From: Lysinibacillus agricola
Lineage (GTDB): Bacteria > Bacillota > Bacilli > Bacillales_A > Planococcaceae
NCBI RefSeq assembly: GCF_016638705.1
Contig: NZ_CP067341.1
Location: forward strand, 2,111,501-2,175,500
Length of the DNA stretch: 64,000 nt
Direction of reading: 5' to 3'
The notes beneath the pieces were generated by a model. It was given only the letters and a program-made list of their open reading frames with translations, did not search any database and had not been told where the DNA came from. How positions within the stretch are numbered: the first letter of the stretch is position 1; every line of letters starts with the position of its first letter. Of this stretch, positions 19,184 through 27,280 are shown in pieces. The position numbers were made by a program, and so were the translations under genes.

Positions 19184-19995
19184 ATGCCATTGTGACGTCA
19201 ATGATTGCGAATTTACACGCGAAGCCAGATAAAGCCTCAGAATTAGTGGATGAGATACTATACGGAATGACGGTTCGAATTATGGAAGACATTGATGAGG
19301 GTTGGATACGCATACAAACTGCTTATCGCTATGAAGGTTATTGCCAGAAGGATAACTTAATGTTCCATGAAGTAAAAACGGATACTTGGCTACAAGGAGC
19401 AAAGCATTTTATTAATCAAAGCTTCGCCGATGTTTTGCAGCAACCCCGAATTCAAAGCACGAAAATGATGACTCTCGTTAAAGGCTCAATCATCTGTTCG
19501 ATGGCTATTGACGAGAAAGATCCTGAATGGGCAACAGTGCAATTAGTGTCAGGTGAGATTGGTTACGTACGTAGGGAATGGCTACGAGAAAAAATTCCAG
19601 AAAACAGCTTGTCCGAGCAACAATTACGAGAAAATGTTGTCCAAACAGCTCTTAGCTATTTAGCAGCACCCTATCGCTGGGGAGGAAAATCGCCGCTAGG
19701 TATTGATTGCTCAGGCCTTTGTTCAATGGCATATATGCTAAATGGGGTATATATCTATCGCGATGCCAAAATCGTTGAAGGTTTTCCTATCAAGGAAATA
19801 TCACTAGAACACATACAAAAGGGAGATTTATTGTACTTCCCAGGTCATATTGCTTTATATATAGGAGATAACCTTTATGTACATTCTTCGCTTGGCGGGA
19901 ATGAGGTTACTATTAATAGTCTAGACGACCAGCACCAGCACTATCGAAAGGATTTGGCAACATCTATTACCGCTGTTGGTAGTTTATTTAAATAA
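19180..19995 (+). CDS. ykfC: Gamma-D-glutamyl-L-diamino acid endopeptidase YkfC (NlpC/P60)
   Basis: This 271-residue cysteine peptidase has two N-terminal bacterial SH3-like domains (about residues 1-140) and a C-terminal C40 domain. The nucleophile is Cys177 in GIDCSGLCSM and the base is His223 in PGHIALYIG. Like YkfC, it lacks a signal peptide and should cut L-Ala-gamma-D-Glu from diamino acid, giving the substrate of YkfB. It is the last gene of the operon. Its terminator is interrupted by a MITE. Confidence 0.92.
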   Translation: MNAIVTSMIANLHAKPDKASELVDEILYGMTVRIMEDIDEGWIRIQTAYRYEGYCQKDNLMFHEVKTDTWLQGAKHFINQSFADVLQQPRIQSTKMMTLVKGSIICSMAIDEKDPEWATVQLVSGEIGYVRREWLREKIPENSLSEQQLRENVVQTALSYLAAPYRWGGKSPLGIDCSGLCSMAYMLNGVYIYRDAKIVEGFPIKEISLEHIQKGDLLYFPGHIALYIGDNLYVHSSLGGNEVTINSLDDQHQHYRKDLATSITAVGSLFK

Positions 19996-20000
19996 AAAGT

Positions 20001-20169
20001 TTAGAGAAGCTTGACTAAGGGCACTGAAAAACTAAAGAAATTCATTTTTTTATATTATAAATCTGTCTTTTGTTGGATTTAGAAACTCAAAAAAGTCGAT
20101 TTGCATCACATTTTTTGTGGCAAATCGACTTTTTCAGTGCCCTCGCTTGACTAGGCTTCTCTTTTTCAA
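20001..20169 (+). terminator. Operon terminator split by MITE insertion
   Basis: AGAGAAGC (20003-20010) and GGCTTCTCTTTTTC (20153 onward) form the two arms of a terminator stem. The 124-bp element at 20019-20142 lies in the loop, and GCTTGACT is duplicated on both sides of it. The MITE itself can form a hairpin, so termination may survive. Confidence 0.75.
20019..20142. mobile_element. MITE (family C), copy 1
   Basis: The 124-bp element is bounded by perfect inverted repeats GGGCACTGAAAAA / TTTTTCAGTGCCC. It has an internal hairpin around AAGTCGATTTGC / GCAAATCGACTT and is nearly identical to 27645-27767. Flanking 8-9 bp duplications (GCTTGACT) mark transposition. No transposase is encoded, so it must move in trans. 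The ends resemble those I recall for IS1182-type elements, but this needs a database check. Confidence 0.88.
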
Positions 20170-20219
20170 TTTTTGAGATGAATCGGGAAATTATTGATAG
20201 AGATAACCTATTTTCATTA

Positions 20220-20228
20220 TGCTATAAT
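20220..20228 (+). promoter_or_regulatory. Extended -10 promoter of the coiled-coil gene
   Basis: TGCTATAAT is a perfect TATAAT with an upstream TG, 34 bases before the TTG start. No good -35 lies at 17 bases, consistent with an extended -10 promoter. Confidence 0.6.
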
Positions 20229-20261
20229 GAAATCAAAATTTAGAGGATTGGAGGGTATGTA

Positions 20262-20828
20262 TTGAATCTGGAATTAAAAGAGTTGTTACGTTCCGTGTTA
20301 AAAGAAGAATTGGCACCATTCCATCAACGACTAGATGGAATGGACAAACGCTTTGAGTCTATTGATCATCAATTGGTTGGAATGAACGAACGTTTTGACG
20401 GTATTGAACAGCGCTTTGATAAAATTGAAAATGATGTCTACGAACTTAAGAGTGATGTACATGAACTTAAGAGTGATGTGCATGAACTTAAAAGTGATGT
20501 ACACGTACTTAAGGGTGATGTGCATGAACTTAAGGGTGATGTACATGAACTTAAGAGTGATGTGCATGAACTTAAGAGTGATGTACACGTACTTAAGGGT
20601 GATGTGCATGAACTTAAGAGTGATGTGCATGAACTTAAGAGTGATGTACACGTACTTAAGGATAATGTACATGAACTTAAAATTGGACAAGCTGAGCTTC
20701 AGAAAAACATTGTCGAACATTTAGGTGAGTTTACTGAAAAAATTGCTCAGCAGGTAGAAGATAGAACTTACGTTTTAAACAAACGCGTCTTTGATATAGA
20801 AATAGTTATTCATAGATTAACAAGTTAG
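20262..20828 (+). CDS. Heptad-repeat coiled-coil protein
   Basis: This 188-residue protein starts at TTG 20262 after GGAGGG; the nearby ATG 20257 stops at once. Residues 1-60 are amphipathic helix (LKEELAPFHQRLDGMDKRF). Residues about 60-145 are about twelve copies of a seven-residue unit, DVHELKS or DVHVLKG, encoded by a 21-bp DNA repeat. The C-terminus is again helical. The unit places V and L at a/d-type positions, so a long parallel coiled coil is expected. No membrane segment or known domain is recognised. Similar repeat proteins differ in copy number between strains through slippage. Function unknown. Confidence 0.8.
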   Translation: MNLELKELLRSVLKEELAPFHQRLDGMDKRFESIDHQLVGMNERFDGIEQRFDKIENDVYELKSDVHELKSDVHELKSDVHVLKGDVHELKGDVHELKSDVHELKSDVHVLKGDVHELKSDVHELKSDVHVLKDNVHELKIGQAELQKNIVEHLGEFTEKIAQQVEDRTYVLNKRVFDIEIVIHRLTS

Positions 20829-20861
20829 TAATAATAGATTAAAAAAATTGCTGTTTAATAG

Positions 20862-21060
20862 CAAGCGTGTTGATTAGGTAAATATAGGTTTATTATTGCG
20901 TGATAAAAAGATTTTTTTGTTGATATTTTGCTAATGTAAGCCTATTTTAACTGATTGTAGCTACGGGTTACTCGACTCCCGCGGGAAAGCGAGTAGCCGT
21001 AGCGGAAATCAGAGCCTTCTAATTAATCAGGATGGATAAAAATGGTTAATAAACACATCT
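20862..21060 (+). repeat. Dispersed repeat family D, copy 1
   Basis: This element of about 200 bp starts CAAGCGTGTTGATTAGG and ends near GGTTAATAAACACATCTG, with the two ends inverted relative to each other. It has a strong central hairpin, TACTCGACTCCCGCGGGAAAG followed by CGAGTA. It is about 85-90 percent identical by eye to 22317-22518 in direct orientation. Confidence 0.85.
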
Positions 21061-21070
21061 GATTTAATAT

Positions 21071-21110
21071 AAAAAAATCTCCATGTTAAATTGCACATGG
21101 AGATTTTTTA
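21071..21110 (-). terminator. Terminator of the glucosaminidase gene
   Basis: AAAAAATCTCCATG and CATGGAGATTTTTT form a long stem with T-tracts on both strands, so it can act in either direction. Confidence 0.85.
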
Positions 21111-21112
21111 CA

Positions 21113-21871
21113 TTAATATTGATAAATATTTAATTGTTGACCGGCTTCAAGTCTATCAGATCGAAGCTGATTCCATTGTTTAATGGATGTAACTTTAACG
21201 TTATGGGCCTCTGCAATATGCATAAGAGAGTCGCCATCAGCTACGGTAATTGTTTTTTTATCTTTGACAGGGCTGTCATATTGTTGTAAATCATACTTTG
21301 CAATTAGTGAATTAAGCTTTTCATTGTATGATGAATCTGTAGCATAGGAGCCTGTTAAAAACTTCGTAGCATCTGTATAGGACTTCGTATTGCTTTTATA
21401 AACACCCACATAGAAATCTTTGTTCCAAGAAACCCCTTGACGCATTAATTTAACATAATCTTGCATGGATGCCTCATAAGAAGGGTATTTACGGAATTCA
21501 GCCATCACCGTTGTCATATTACCTGAACCATCATCCTCAAATGTTTCCAAAGTTACGGAGTTATTTTTATAATTACCTTTCATGCCAAATAAATTGTTAT
21601 TAGGTGCAGAGCCAAGGCCACTTTGACCATGCTCACTTTCTAAAACGGCTTGCGCAATGATAATCGATGCGTATAAGTCATTTTCGGCACCGAGTTTCCG
21701 AGCAATTTCAGCAATGGAGCCTATAAACTCTTCAATACTAGGACGATTATCGACAACTACAGTCTCTTTCGTTTCATTAGTATTGAAAAGTTGTGTCACC
21801 ATAAAAAATGAAACACAGATAACAATTATTGTAATTATAAGACCTTTTAAAAAATTTATTAGGTATTTCAC
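21113..21871 (-). CDS. LysM glucosaminidase-family wall hydrolase
   Basis: This 252-residue protein has an N-terminal membrane helix (residues 8-30, uncleaved or signal), a mannosyl-glycoprotein endo-beta-N-acetylglucosaminidase domain (about 45-190) with IIAQAVLESEHGQSGLG holding the catalytic Glu and NNLFGMKG, and a C-terminal LysM (about 205-250). It should cut peptidoglycan glycan strands. The start is odd: the strong AAAGGAGGG site leads to ATG 21901-TTG-TAA, a stop at codon 3, and the long frame begins at GTG 21871 in the same frame. Either a nonsense mutation has removed ten residues or translation restarts at GTG. Family D repeats flank the gene. Confidence 0.85.
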   Translation of the reverse strand: MKYLINFLKGLIITIIVICVSFFMVTQLFNTNETKETVVVDNRPSIEEFIGSIAEIARKLGAENDLYASIIIAQAVLESEHGQSGLGSAPNNNLFGMKGNYKNNSVTLETFEDDGSGNMTTVMAEFRKYPSYEASMQDYVKLMRQGVSWNKDFYVGVYKSNTKSYTDATKFLTGSYATDSSYNEKLNSLIAKYDLQQYDSPVKDKKTITVADGDSLMHIAEAHNVKVTSIKQWNQLRSDRLEAGQQLNIYQY

Positions 21872-21923
21872 TGTTTCATCGATGTTGGTAGATTACAACA
21901 TCTCCCTCCTTTCTTTTCGATAA

Positions 21924-22644
21924 CAAAGTTCATATATTTCTAATTATTACAGAGACATAAATAGAAATAAAGTCAAGATTATTTTTTATAGAGTACATAA
22001 TTCATAGAACGAATAAAGCTCATATTTAGTTCCTCATTTATCGGTATATTTGAGAAATGAAAAACCCCTTAAAATATAGTTGCAACAGTTCCTTGGAATG
22101 GTATTATTACCTTTAAAAAGCTATTAATTTTGAAAGGAAATCTTTATTGCCTACTATTTTTAGTGTTACTCAAAAACAATTATACGACGGATAGAGCTTC
22201 ATAAAGAAAGGGGCAGTCGCCGGAGTGTTTTTTGGGAACCTTAAGAATTGTGCCTCACCCAACATTTGATGTAGAAGCCAAAAAATAAGTTTGAAATGAC
22301 TTTTGTTAGTGAATTACAAGCGTGTTGATTAGGAAAATATAGGTTTATTATTGAGTGATAAAAGGATTTTTTTGTTGATACTTTGCTAATATATGTCCAT
22401 TTTAACTGATTGTAGCGTAGGGCTACTCGACTCCCGCAGGAAAGCGAGTAGCCCGTAGCGGAAATCAGAGCCTTCTAATTAATTTGGATGGATAAAAATG
22501 GTTAATCAACACACCTGAGTAAATTAAATAGTAATATGAAATCACTTTGAAAAAATGCTTAGTTCTATATTTACTATGCTTCACGTATATGAAATGAAGA
22601 AGAACAATAGTTTACGTAAAAGCATGACTAAAGGAGCTTATACA
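21924..22644. other. Intergenic region before the osmoprotectant importer
   Basis: There is no supported gene. It contains repeat D copy 2 (22317-22518). A short stretch around 22210-22270 could encode KGAVAGVFFGNL but stops quickly, so it is at best a relic of a membrane protein. An upstream in-frame start for the ATPase at 22555 lacks a ribosome binding site. Confidence 0.5.
22317..22518 (+). repeat. Dispersed repeat family D, copy 2
   Basis: It begins CAAGCGTGTTGATTAGG and ends GGTTAATCAACACACCTG; the ends are imperfect inverted repeats with core TGTTGATTA. The central hairpin GGGCTACTCG / CGAGTAGCCC is intact. It is the direct partner of copy 1, 1.45 kb away. Confidence 0.88.
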
Positions 22645-23610
22645 ATGATAACTTTTGAAAATGTCACAAAAAAATATGTAAATGATCAAGTCGCAGTGAA
22701 TGCTATTAATCTGGAGATAAATAAGGGAGAATTCTTTGTTCTTATTGGACCTAGTGGATGTGGAAAAACAACATTATTAAAGATGATTAATCGATTAATT
22801 CATTTAACGGAAGGAACTATTCGAATTAACGGTAAAAGAATTAGTGATTACAACATTCATGAATTGCGATGGAATATCGGCTATGTACTTCAGCAAATTG
22901 CGCTCTTTCCCCATATGACGATTGAAGAAAATATAGCTGTTGTACCTGAATTGAAGAAATGGAGTAAGCAGCAAATTCAGCAACGAGTACGTGAGTTATT
23001 AGATATGGTTGGTCTTGAACCAGATAAGTATAGTCAACGCAAACCAAAAGAGCTTTCTGGTGGTGAACAACAAAGGGTCGGTGTTATTCGTGCTTTAGCA
23101 GCAGATCCCGAAATCATTCTAATGGATGAGCCTTTTAGTGCATTAGATCCGATTAGCCGCACAAAATTACAAGATGATCTTCTTGAGCTTCAGCGAGCCA
23201 TACAAAAAACGATCGTCTTTGTTTCGCATGATATGCAAGAGGCTTTAAAATTAGGTGATCGAATATGTGTAATGAAGGATGGAGAGATTGTACAAATTGG
23301 TACGCCTCATGAACTCATACAAAATCCTGTTAATAATTTCGTTCGAGAATTTATTGGAGTAAAAGAGCATGGAATGAATACTTTCCATATCCAAGCTGTA
23401 ATCGAGCCAATTGCTAGTGAAGGTGATCAAAAAAATCTAGAGGATACCATTTCTACTAAGGATTCTTTACAAACTATTCTTCAAAAATTAGCTCATCATG
23501 AATGTTTAGGTGTGGAAGATAACGGAAAAATAATTGGCATTGTCACAAGAGCATCAATGCTTCAATATTTAGCGCATGATTCCATAGAAAGAGGTAATGT
23601 AAATGGCTAA
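22645..23610 (+). CDS. opuCA: Osmoprotectant ABC transporter ATPase, OpuCA-like
   Basis: This 321-residue ATPase has Walker A GPSGCGKTT, VLQQIALFPHMTI, signature LSGGEQQRVGV, Walker B IILMDEPFSALD and VSHD. A C-terminal CBS-type region (about 255-321) is typical of glycine betaine/carnitine/choline importers, where it senses ionic strength. ATG 22645 is preceded by AAAGGAGC; the longer frame from 22555 is unlikely. It overlaps the permease gene by eight bases. Substrate is inferred from family only. Confidence 0.88.
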   Translation: MITFENVTKKYVNDQVAVNAINLEINKGEFFVLIGPSGCGKTTLLKMINRLIHLTEGTIRINGKRISDYNIHELRWNIGYVLQQIALFPHMTIEENIAVVPELKKWSKQQIQQRVRELLDMVGLEPDKYSQRKPKELSGGEQQRVGVIRALAADPEIILMDEPFSALDPISRTKLQDDLLELQRAIQKTIVFVSHDMQEALKLGDRICVMKDGEIVQIGTPHELIQNPVNNFVREFIGVKEHGMNTFHIQAVIEPIASEGDQKNLEDTISTKDSLQTILQKLAHHECLGVEDNGKIIGIVTRASMLQYLAHDSIERGNVNG

Positions 23611-25117
23611 TTTTTTTGACGTTTTTAGCGAACGAAAAGGCCAGCTATTGGCATCATTATTAGAGCATATTCAAATTTCCTTCATTGCGCTATTTCTTGC
23701 AGTAGTAATTGCTATTCCTCTAGGAATCTATTTAACGAATAAAAAGAAAATAGCAGAAAGTATTATTGGTATTAGCGCAGTGTTACAAACGATTCCTTCA
23801 TTAGCGCTATTAGGGTTATTAATTCCGTTGTTTGGCATCGGAAAAGTACCTGCTATTATTGCCTTAGTTGTTTATGCACTTCTTCCGATTTTACGCAATA
23901 CATTTACTGGGATAAACGAGGTGGACCCATCTTTAAAAGAGGCAGCGATGGCCATGGGGATGAATACTCGTAAGCGATTAATGAAGGTAGAATTGCCCCT
24001 TGCTATGCCTGTTATGATGGCGGGTATTAGAACTGCGATGGTATTAATCGTTGGAACGGCAACTTTAGCAGCATTAATCGGAGCTGGAGGATTAGGGGAT
24101 ATCATTTTGCTTGGTATCGACCGAAATAATACAGCCTTAATTATTTTAGGGGCTGTTCCAGCGGCGATTTTAGCATTACTGTTCGACTACTTACTGAAAA
24201 AGCTAGAATCACTTTCCTTTAGAAAAACGATTATAGCATTAAGCTCTATAAGTGTTGTGGCATTATTAATGATAATCCTACCGCTACTCAACTTTAAAGA
24301 GAAAGAAGAAATTGTCATTGCAGGGAAGCTTGGCTCTGAGCCTGAGATTCTTATTAATATGTATAAATTGCTTATTGAGGATGAAACCGACTTAAAGGTG
24401 CAATTAAAACCTGGACTTGGAAAGACTTCCTTTGTATTTAATGCGCTAAAATCTGGTAGTGTTGATATTTATCCAGAATTTACTGGGACGGCAATTTCTG
24501 AGTTTTTAAAAGAGGAAGCTATCAATAATAATCAGAAGGATGTTTATAATCAGGCAAAAGAAGGAATGATGGAGCAATTCGGAATGGTTATGTTAAGTCC
24601 GATGAAATATAACAATACGTATGCATTGGCAGTATCAAAGGAAATGGCTGAAACCTATCATTTACAATCAATTTCTGACATTAAGCTTATTCAAGAAACT
24701 ATAAAAGCTGGCTTCACATTGGAATTTAATGATCGAGAAGATGGTTATTTGGGCATTCAAAAGCGTTACGGTATTACACTTTCTAATTTAACAACAATGG
24801 AGCCAAAGCTTAGATATCAGGCTATCGAATCAGGAAATATAGAATTATTAGATGCTTATTCAACAGATAGTGAAATACGTCAATATAAATTGAAAGTTTT
24901 GGAAGATGATCAGCAACTATTTCCACCTTATCAAGGAGCCCCTTTATTAAGGAAAGAGACGCTAGATAAATATCCCGAAATCGAAAAAGCCTTAAACAAG
25001 CTGGCCAATCAAATCACAGATGATGAGATGCGCGAAATGAATTATCAAGTAAATGTAGAAGGCAAAAATATAGCAGATGTGGCACGTGAATATTTAATAA
25101 AGGCAGGACTACTGTAA
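23603..25117 (+). CDS. Fused permease and substrate-binding protein of an OpuC-type importer
   Basis: This 504-residue protein joins an ABC permease domain (about residues 15-205, six helices, with NEVDPSLKEAAMAMGMNTRKRL as EAA loop) to an OpuAC-type binding domain (about 235-504, starting EEIVIAGKLGSEPEIL). Fusion of both functions is known in several Firmicute choline/betaine importers, so two genes make the whole system. The binding domain is expected outside the cell, anchored by the preceding helix. It needs no separate lipoprotein. Confidence 0.88.
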   Translation: MANFFDVFSERKGQLLASLLEHIQISFIALFLAVVIAIPLGIYLTNKKKIAESIIGISAVLQTIPSLALLGLLIPLFGIGKVPAIIALVVYALLPILRNTFTGINEVDPSLKEAAMAMGMNTRKRLMKVELPLAMPVMMAGIRTAMVLIVGTATLAALIGAGGLGDIILLGIDRNNTALIILGAVPAAILALLFDYLLKKLESLSFRKTIIALSSISVVALLMIILPLLNFKEKEEIVIAGKLGSEPEILINMYKLLIEDETDLKVQLKPGLGKTSFVFNALKSGSVDIYPEFTGTAISEFLKEEAINNNQKDVYNQAKEGMMEQFGMVMLSPMKYNNTYALAVSKEMAETYHLQSISDIKLIQETIKAGFTLEFNDREDGYLGIQKRYGITLSNLTTMEPKLRYQAIESGNIELLDAYSTDSEIRQYKLKVLEDDQQLFPPYQGAPLLRKETLDKYPEIEKALNKLANQITDDEMREMNYQVNVEGKNIADVAREYLIKAGLL

Positions 25118-25135
25118 AAAATACTGTGAAACAAG

Positions 25136-25178
25136 TAGCTAGAAAAGAGATGTTTATCTTTTCTCTAGCTATTTTTTT
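25136..25178 (+). terminator. Terminator of the osmoprotectant operon
   Basis: TAGCTAGAAAAGAGAT pairs with ATCTTTTCTCTAGCTA around a short loop and is followed by a run of T residues. Confidence 0.85.
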
Positions 25179-25229
25179 AGGTAAAAAAGCAACGTTTACA
25201 TTACCGAAATAAATAGAAATTTTGTAGAG

Positions 25230-25262
25230 GCCCTTTCAAATTGTTTTGAGAGGGCTTGTTTT
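25230..25262 (+). terminator. Second terminator-like hairpin
   Basis: GCCCTTTCAAA and TTTGAGAGGGC make an 11-bp stem with one mismatch, followed by TTGTTTTAT. It may back up the preceding terminator. Confidence 0.6.
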
Positions 25263-25461
25263 ATACTGTTATAGAAAGATCTCTAAGCTCTAATCCATTT
25301 TGATTCACTTGCAGGATAACTCTAAATGCATTCAAAAAATTCAATCATCCCTTACAAAGTTATAACATGAAAACAATAATTATTTAATGATAAACATTAA
25401 TTAATTATTGAAAAAGATAAAATGAAATGTATAATTAACAATAAGAGAGGGGATGCTTGGA

Positions 25462-26100
25462 GTGGAACAAAGAATTCAAAGTAAAGAGTTTCGATTTTTA
25501 ACAAAAGGGTTACGTACAATCTTTACAATCATTATGGTGTTGATGATTTTTGGCCTTACACTGATAGGTATATTATTTGTTGGGGCAATTTGTATACCAG
25601 AAAATCAAGTAAATAATTTTTTATCACAGGGTAATATAACAGCTTCCGTTCAGTTAGAGGGGATGGAAATTGAATTGGCAGATAAGGTAGCGAAGGATAT
25701 TCAATATACAAAAATGAATGTCGTGAAATTATTATTTACTGCTACAATATACATAGGATTATTACTATTGATCGTTGTCCAAGTAAGAGGTCTGTTAAGT
25801 AATTTAAGTAAAGGAATTATTTTTTCAGGAACGAATAGTAGAAAAATGGAGTGGATTGCTTACGCTGTAGTTGTATTAAGCTTGACAGTAGATGCATTCC
25901 GAACGTACATTGCCTATACAGTTATTGAACAATTTAAATTAGGTGAGCTGTTAGTAGGAACAGGATTGATAAAAGGATTAAGCTTTCACTTCACTGGAAT
26001 TAATTGGACATTATTATTGTGTGGATTAGTTATTTGGACGATAGCCCGTGTATTCCGATACGGCGCGTTTTTACAAGATGAATATGATGCAACAGCTTAG
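25462..26100 (+). CDS. DUF2975 membrane protein
   Basis: This protein of about 212 residues has four membrane segments (near residues 20-45, 95-115, 140-160 and 175-195) and matches DUF2975, a family nearly always encoded next to a small HTH protein, as here. GTG 25462 suits the GAGAGGGG site better than ATG 25453, which touches it. DUF2975 proteins are thought to be sensors or partners of the regulator, but the function is not established. The HTH gene begins 11 bases later. Confidence 0.8.
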   Translation: MEQRIQSKEFRFLTKGLRTIFTIIMVLMIFGLTLIGILFVGAICIPENQVNNFLSQGNITASVQLEGMEIELADKVAKDIQYTKMNVVKLLFTATIYIGLLLLIVVQVRGLLSNLSKGIIFSGTNSRKMEWIAYAVVVLSLTVDAFRTYIAYTVIEQFKLGELLVGTGLIKGLSFHFTGINWTLLLCGLVIWTIARVFRYGAFLQDEYDATA

Positions 26101-26111
26101 GAAGTGAAAAA

Positions 26112-26324
26112 ATGACAATCATTATTCGATTAGATCGAATGCTTGCTGATCGAAAAATGCAGCTAAGTGAGCTAGCAGAAAAGGTAGATGTGTCGATAGT
26201 CAATCTATCCAACTTAAAAACAGGAAAGGTTCGAGCCGTGCGTTTTTCTACGTTAAATGCGATATGTAAAGCATTGGGCTGTCAACCTGGAGATATTTTA
26301 GAGTATATAGAGGATGAAGAATAG
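26112..26324 (+). CDS. Small XRE/Cro-type regulator (YozG-like)
   Basis: This 70-residue protein is essentially one helix-turn-helix domain: MLADRKMQLSELAEKVDVS, then INALCKALGCQPGDIL-like C-terminus (read here as NAICKALGCQPGDILEYI). It belongs to the group of short regulators paired with DUF2975 proteins, and GAAGTG precedes the start. The pair probably regulates itself. Confidence 0.85.
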   Translation: MTIIIRLDRMLADRKMQLSELAEKVDVSIVNLSNLKTGKVRAVRFSTLNAICKALGCQPGDILEYIEDEE

Positions 26325-26392
26325 TGGAGGCCCGAAGAGTGAATGCTATTCGGGTCTCAAAAATTGATGATGTGAAATATGAACTATACAAT

Positions 26393-26419
26393 AAAAAAGG
26401 CCGTCCAGACGGTTTTTTA
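26393..26419 (+). terminator. Short terminator after the DUF2975/HTH pair
   Basis: AAAAAAGG, the stem CCGT-CCAG-ACGG and TTTTTT follow the HTH gene. A weaker hairpin GAGGCCCGAA / TTCGGGTCTC lies at 26327-26357. Confidence 0.6.
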
Positions 26420-26423
26420 TGCT

Positions 26424-26555
26424 TTTATCTTCATTCAGCAGAAGACTATCACCTCTGCAGGTGGTGAGATGAATGCAGATGTCACGGATTTTGAAAGGAA
26501 TGAATTGTGCAGGCACAATTCAAAATCCGGACGCAATTACGCCAAGGTGAAGTTG
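26424..26555 (+). repeat. Dispersed repeat family A, copy 2
   Basis: The left module TTATCTTCATTCAGCAGAAG with CACCTCTGCAGGTG hairpin is followed by the right module GTCACGGATTTTGAAAGG, GAATTGTGC/GCACAATTC and ACGCCAAGGTGAAGTTG. It ends exactly where homology to a TetR protein starts, so its insertion probably removed the N-terminus of that gene. Confidence 0.85.
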
Positions 26556-26943
26556 AGGATGCCCTTCAATCAGCAATAGCTGAAACGATTTTGAGCGAGG
26601 TTATACAATCCTATGAACCCCTAACAAGCCAAGAGCAAGGGAAAGGGAGATTAACGAGAGCATTTATTTTTGCTTCTCCAAAAGATCTTGCGAATGGCGC
26701 ATCCTTAAATATTGCGATTCAAATTATGCAAAATGACCATCATCCATCTTAACAGCTTATGATTGATTACTAGAAGAGTTGTTTCAGGATGGATTGGAGT
26801 TACCCACTGTTCATTTGATTCGGTTAACGATTGATGGGTTGTATTATTCTAGACTATTAAATATCGCACCGATTTCTAATGAAGCAACAGAAGGTGCCTT
26901 TGAACAATTATTGCAAATGACAAGGAAGGACTATCATACATGA
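26556..26943 (+). pseudogene. TetR family regulator, C-terminal remnant
   Basis: The sequence after the repeat reads in two frames: first EDALQSAIAETILSEVIQ through SLNIAIQIMQNDHHPS, then after a frameshift near 26750 and a TGA inside the reading near 26764, LLEELFQDGLELPTVHLIRL through QLLQMTRKDYHT. This is a TetR-type ligand-binding domain lacking the N-terminal DNA-binding part. Its final TGA overlaps the ATG of the SMR gene (ATGA), so it was once the first gene of the operon and presumably its repressor. Loss would leave the efflux pair without this control. Confidence 0.8.
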
Positions 26944-27266
26944 GTACTTTTGGTTTTTTATTTATTTCAATTATCTCAGAAGTTTTCGCGAGCTCGATGC
27001 TGAAACTTACAAATGGCTTTAAACGATTACTACCTTCAATAGGTGTAGTGGTTGGTTATGGAACAGCTTTTTATTTCCTTTCTTTAACATTACAAACTTT
27101 AGCGATTGGCACAGCTTATGCGATATGGGCAGGGGTAGGAACGGCACTAACAGCGATAATCGGTATAGTCTTTTATAAGGAATTATTCAATGTAAAAAAG
27201 CTTATGGGCATTCTATTAATTATTGTTGGTGTGGTTGTTCTTAACCTTGCTGGTGGGGGACATTAA
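26940..27266 (+). CDS. SMR family efflux protein, subunit 1
   Basis: This 108-residue protein has four membrane helices and the small multidrug resistance signature. Glu14 in ISIISEVFASSMLKL is the proton/substrate-binding residue, and the AYAIWAGVGTALTAIIG motif marks helix 3. It is followed 14 bases later by a second SMR gene, so the two probably form a heterodimer like EbrAB or YkkCD, exporting cations or guanidinium-like compounds. No guanidine riboswitch was seen upstream. Confidence 0.9.
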   Translation: MSTFGFLFISIISEVFASSMLKLTNGFKRLLPSIGVVVGYGTAFYFLSLTLQTLAIGTAYAIWAGVGTALTAIIGIVFYKELFNVKKLMGILLIIVGVVVLNLAGGGH

Positions 27267-27280
27267 GGAGGAATTTGTAA

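Noticed and set aside
20331..20720. Minus-strand ORF opposite the coiled-coil gene
   Set aside because: It is a mirror of the 21-bp repeat, which lacks stops on both strands. The plus strand has the promoter, ribosome binding site and a sensible heptad pattern.
26379..26579. Short ORF with text DVTDFERNELC
   Set aside because: The same text appears in frames at 11271-11462 (minus) and partly at 44152, because dispersed repeat A is being translated. It is non-coding repeat DNA.
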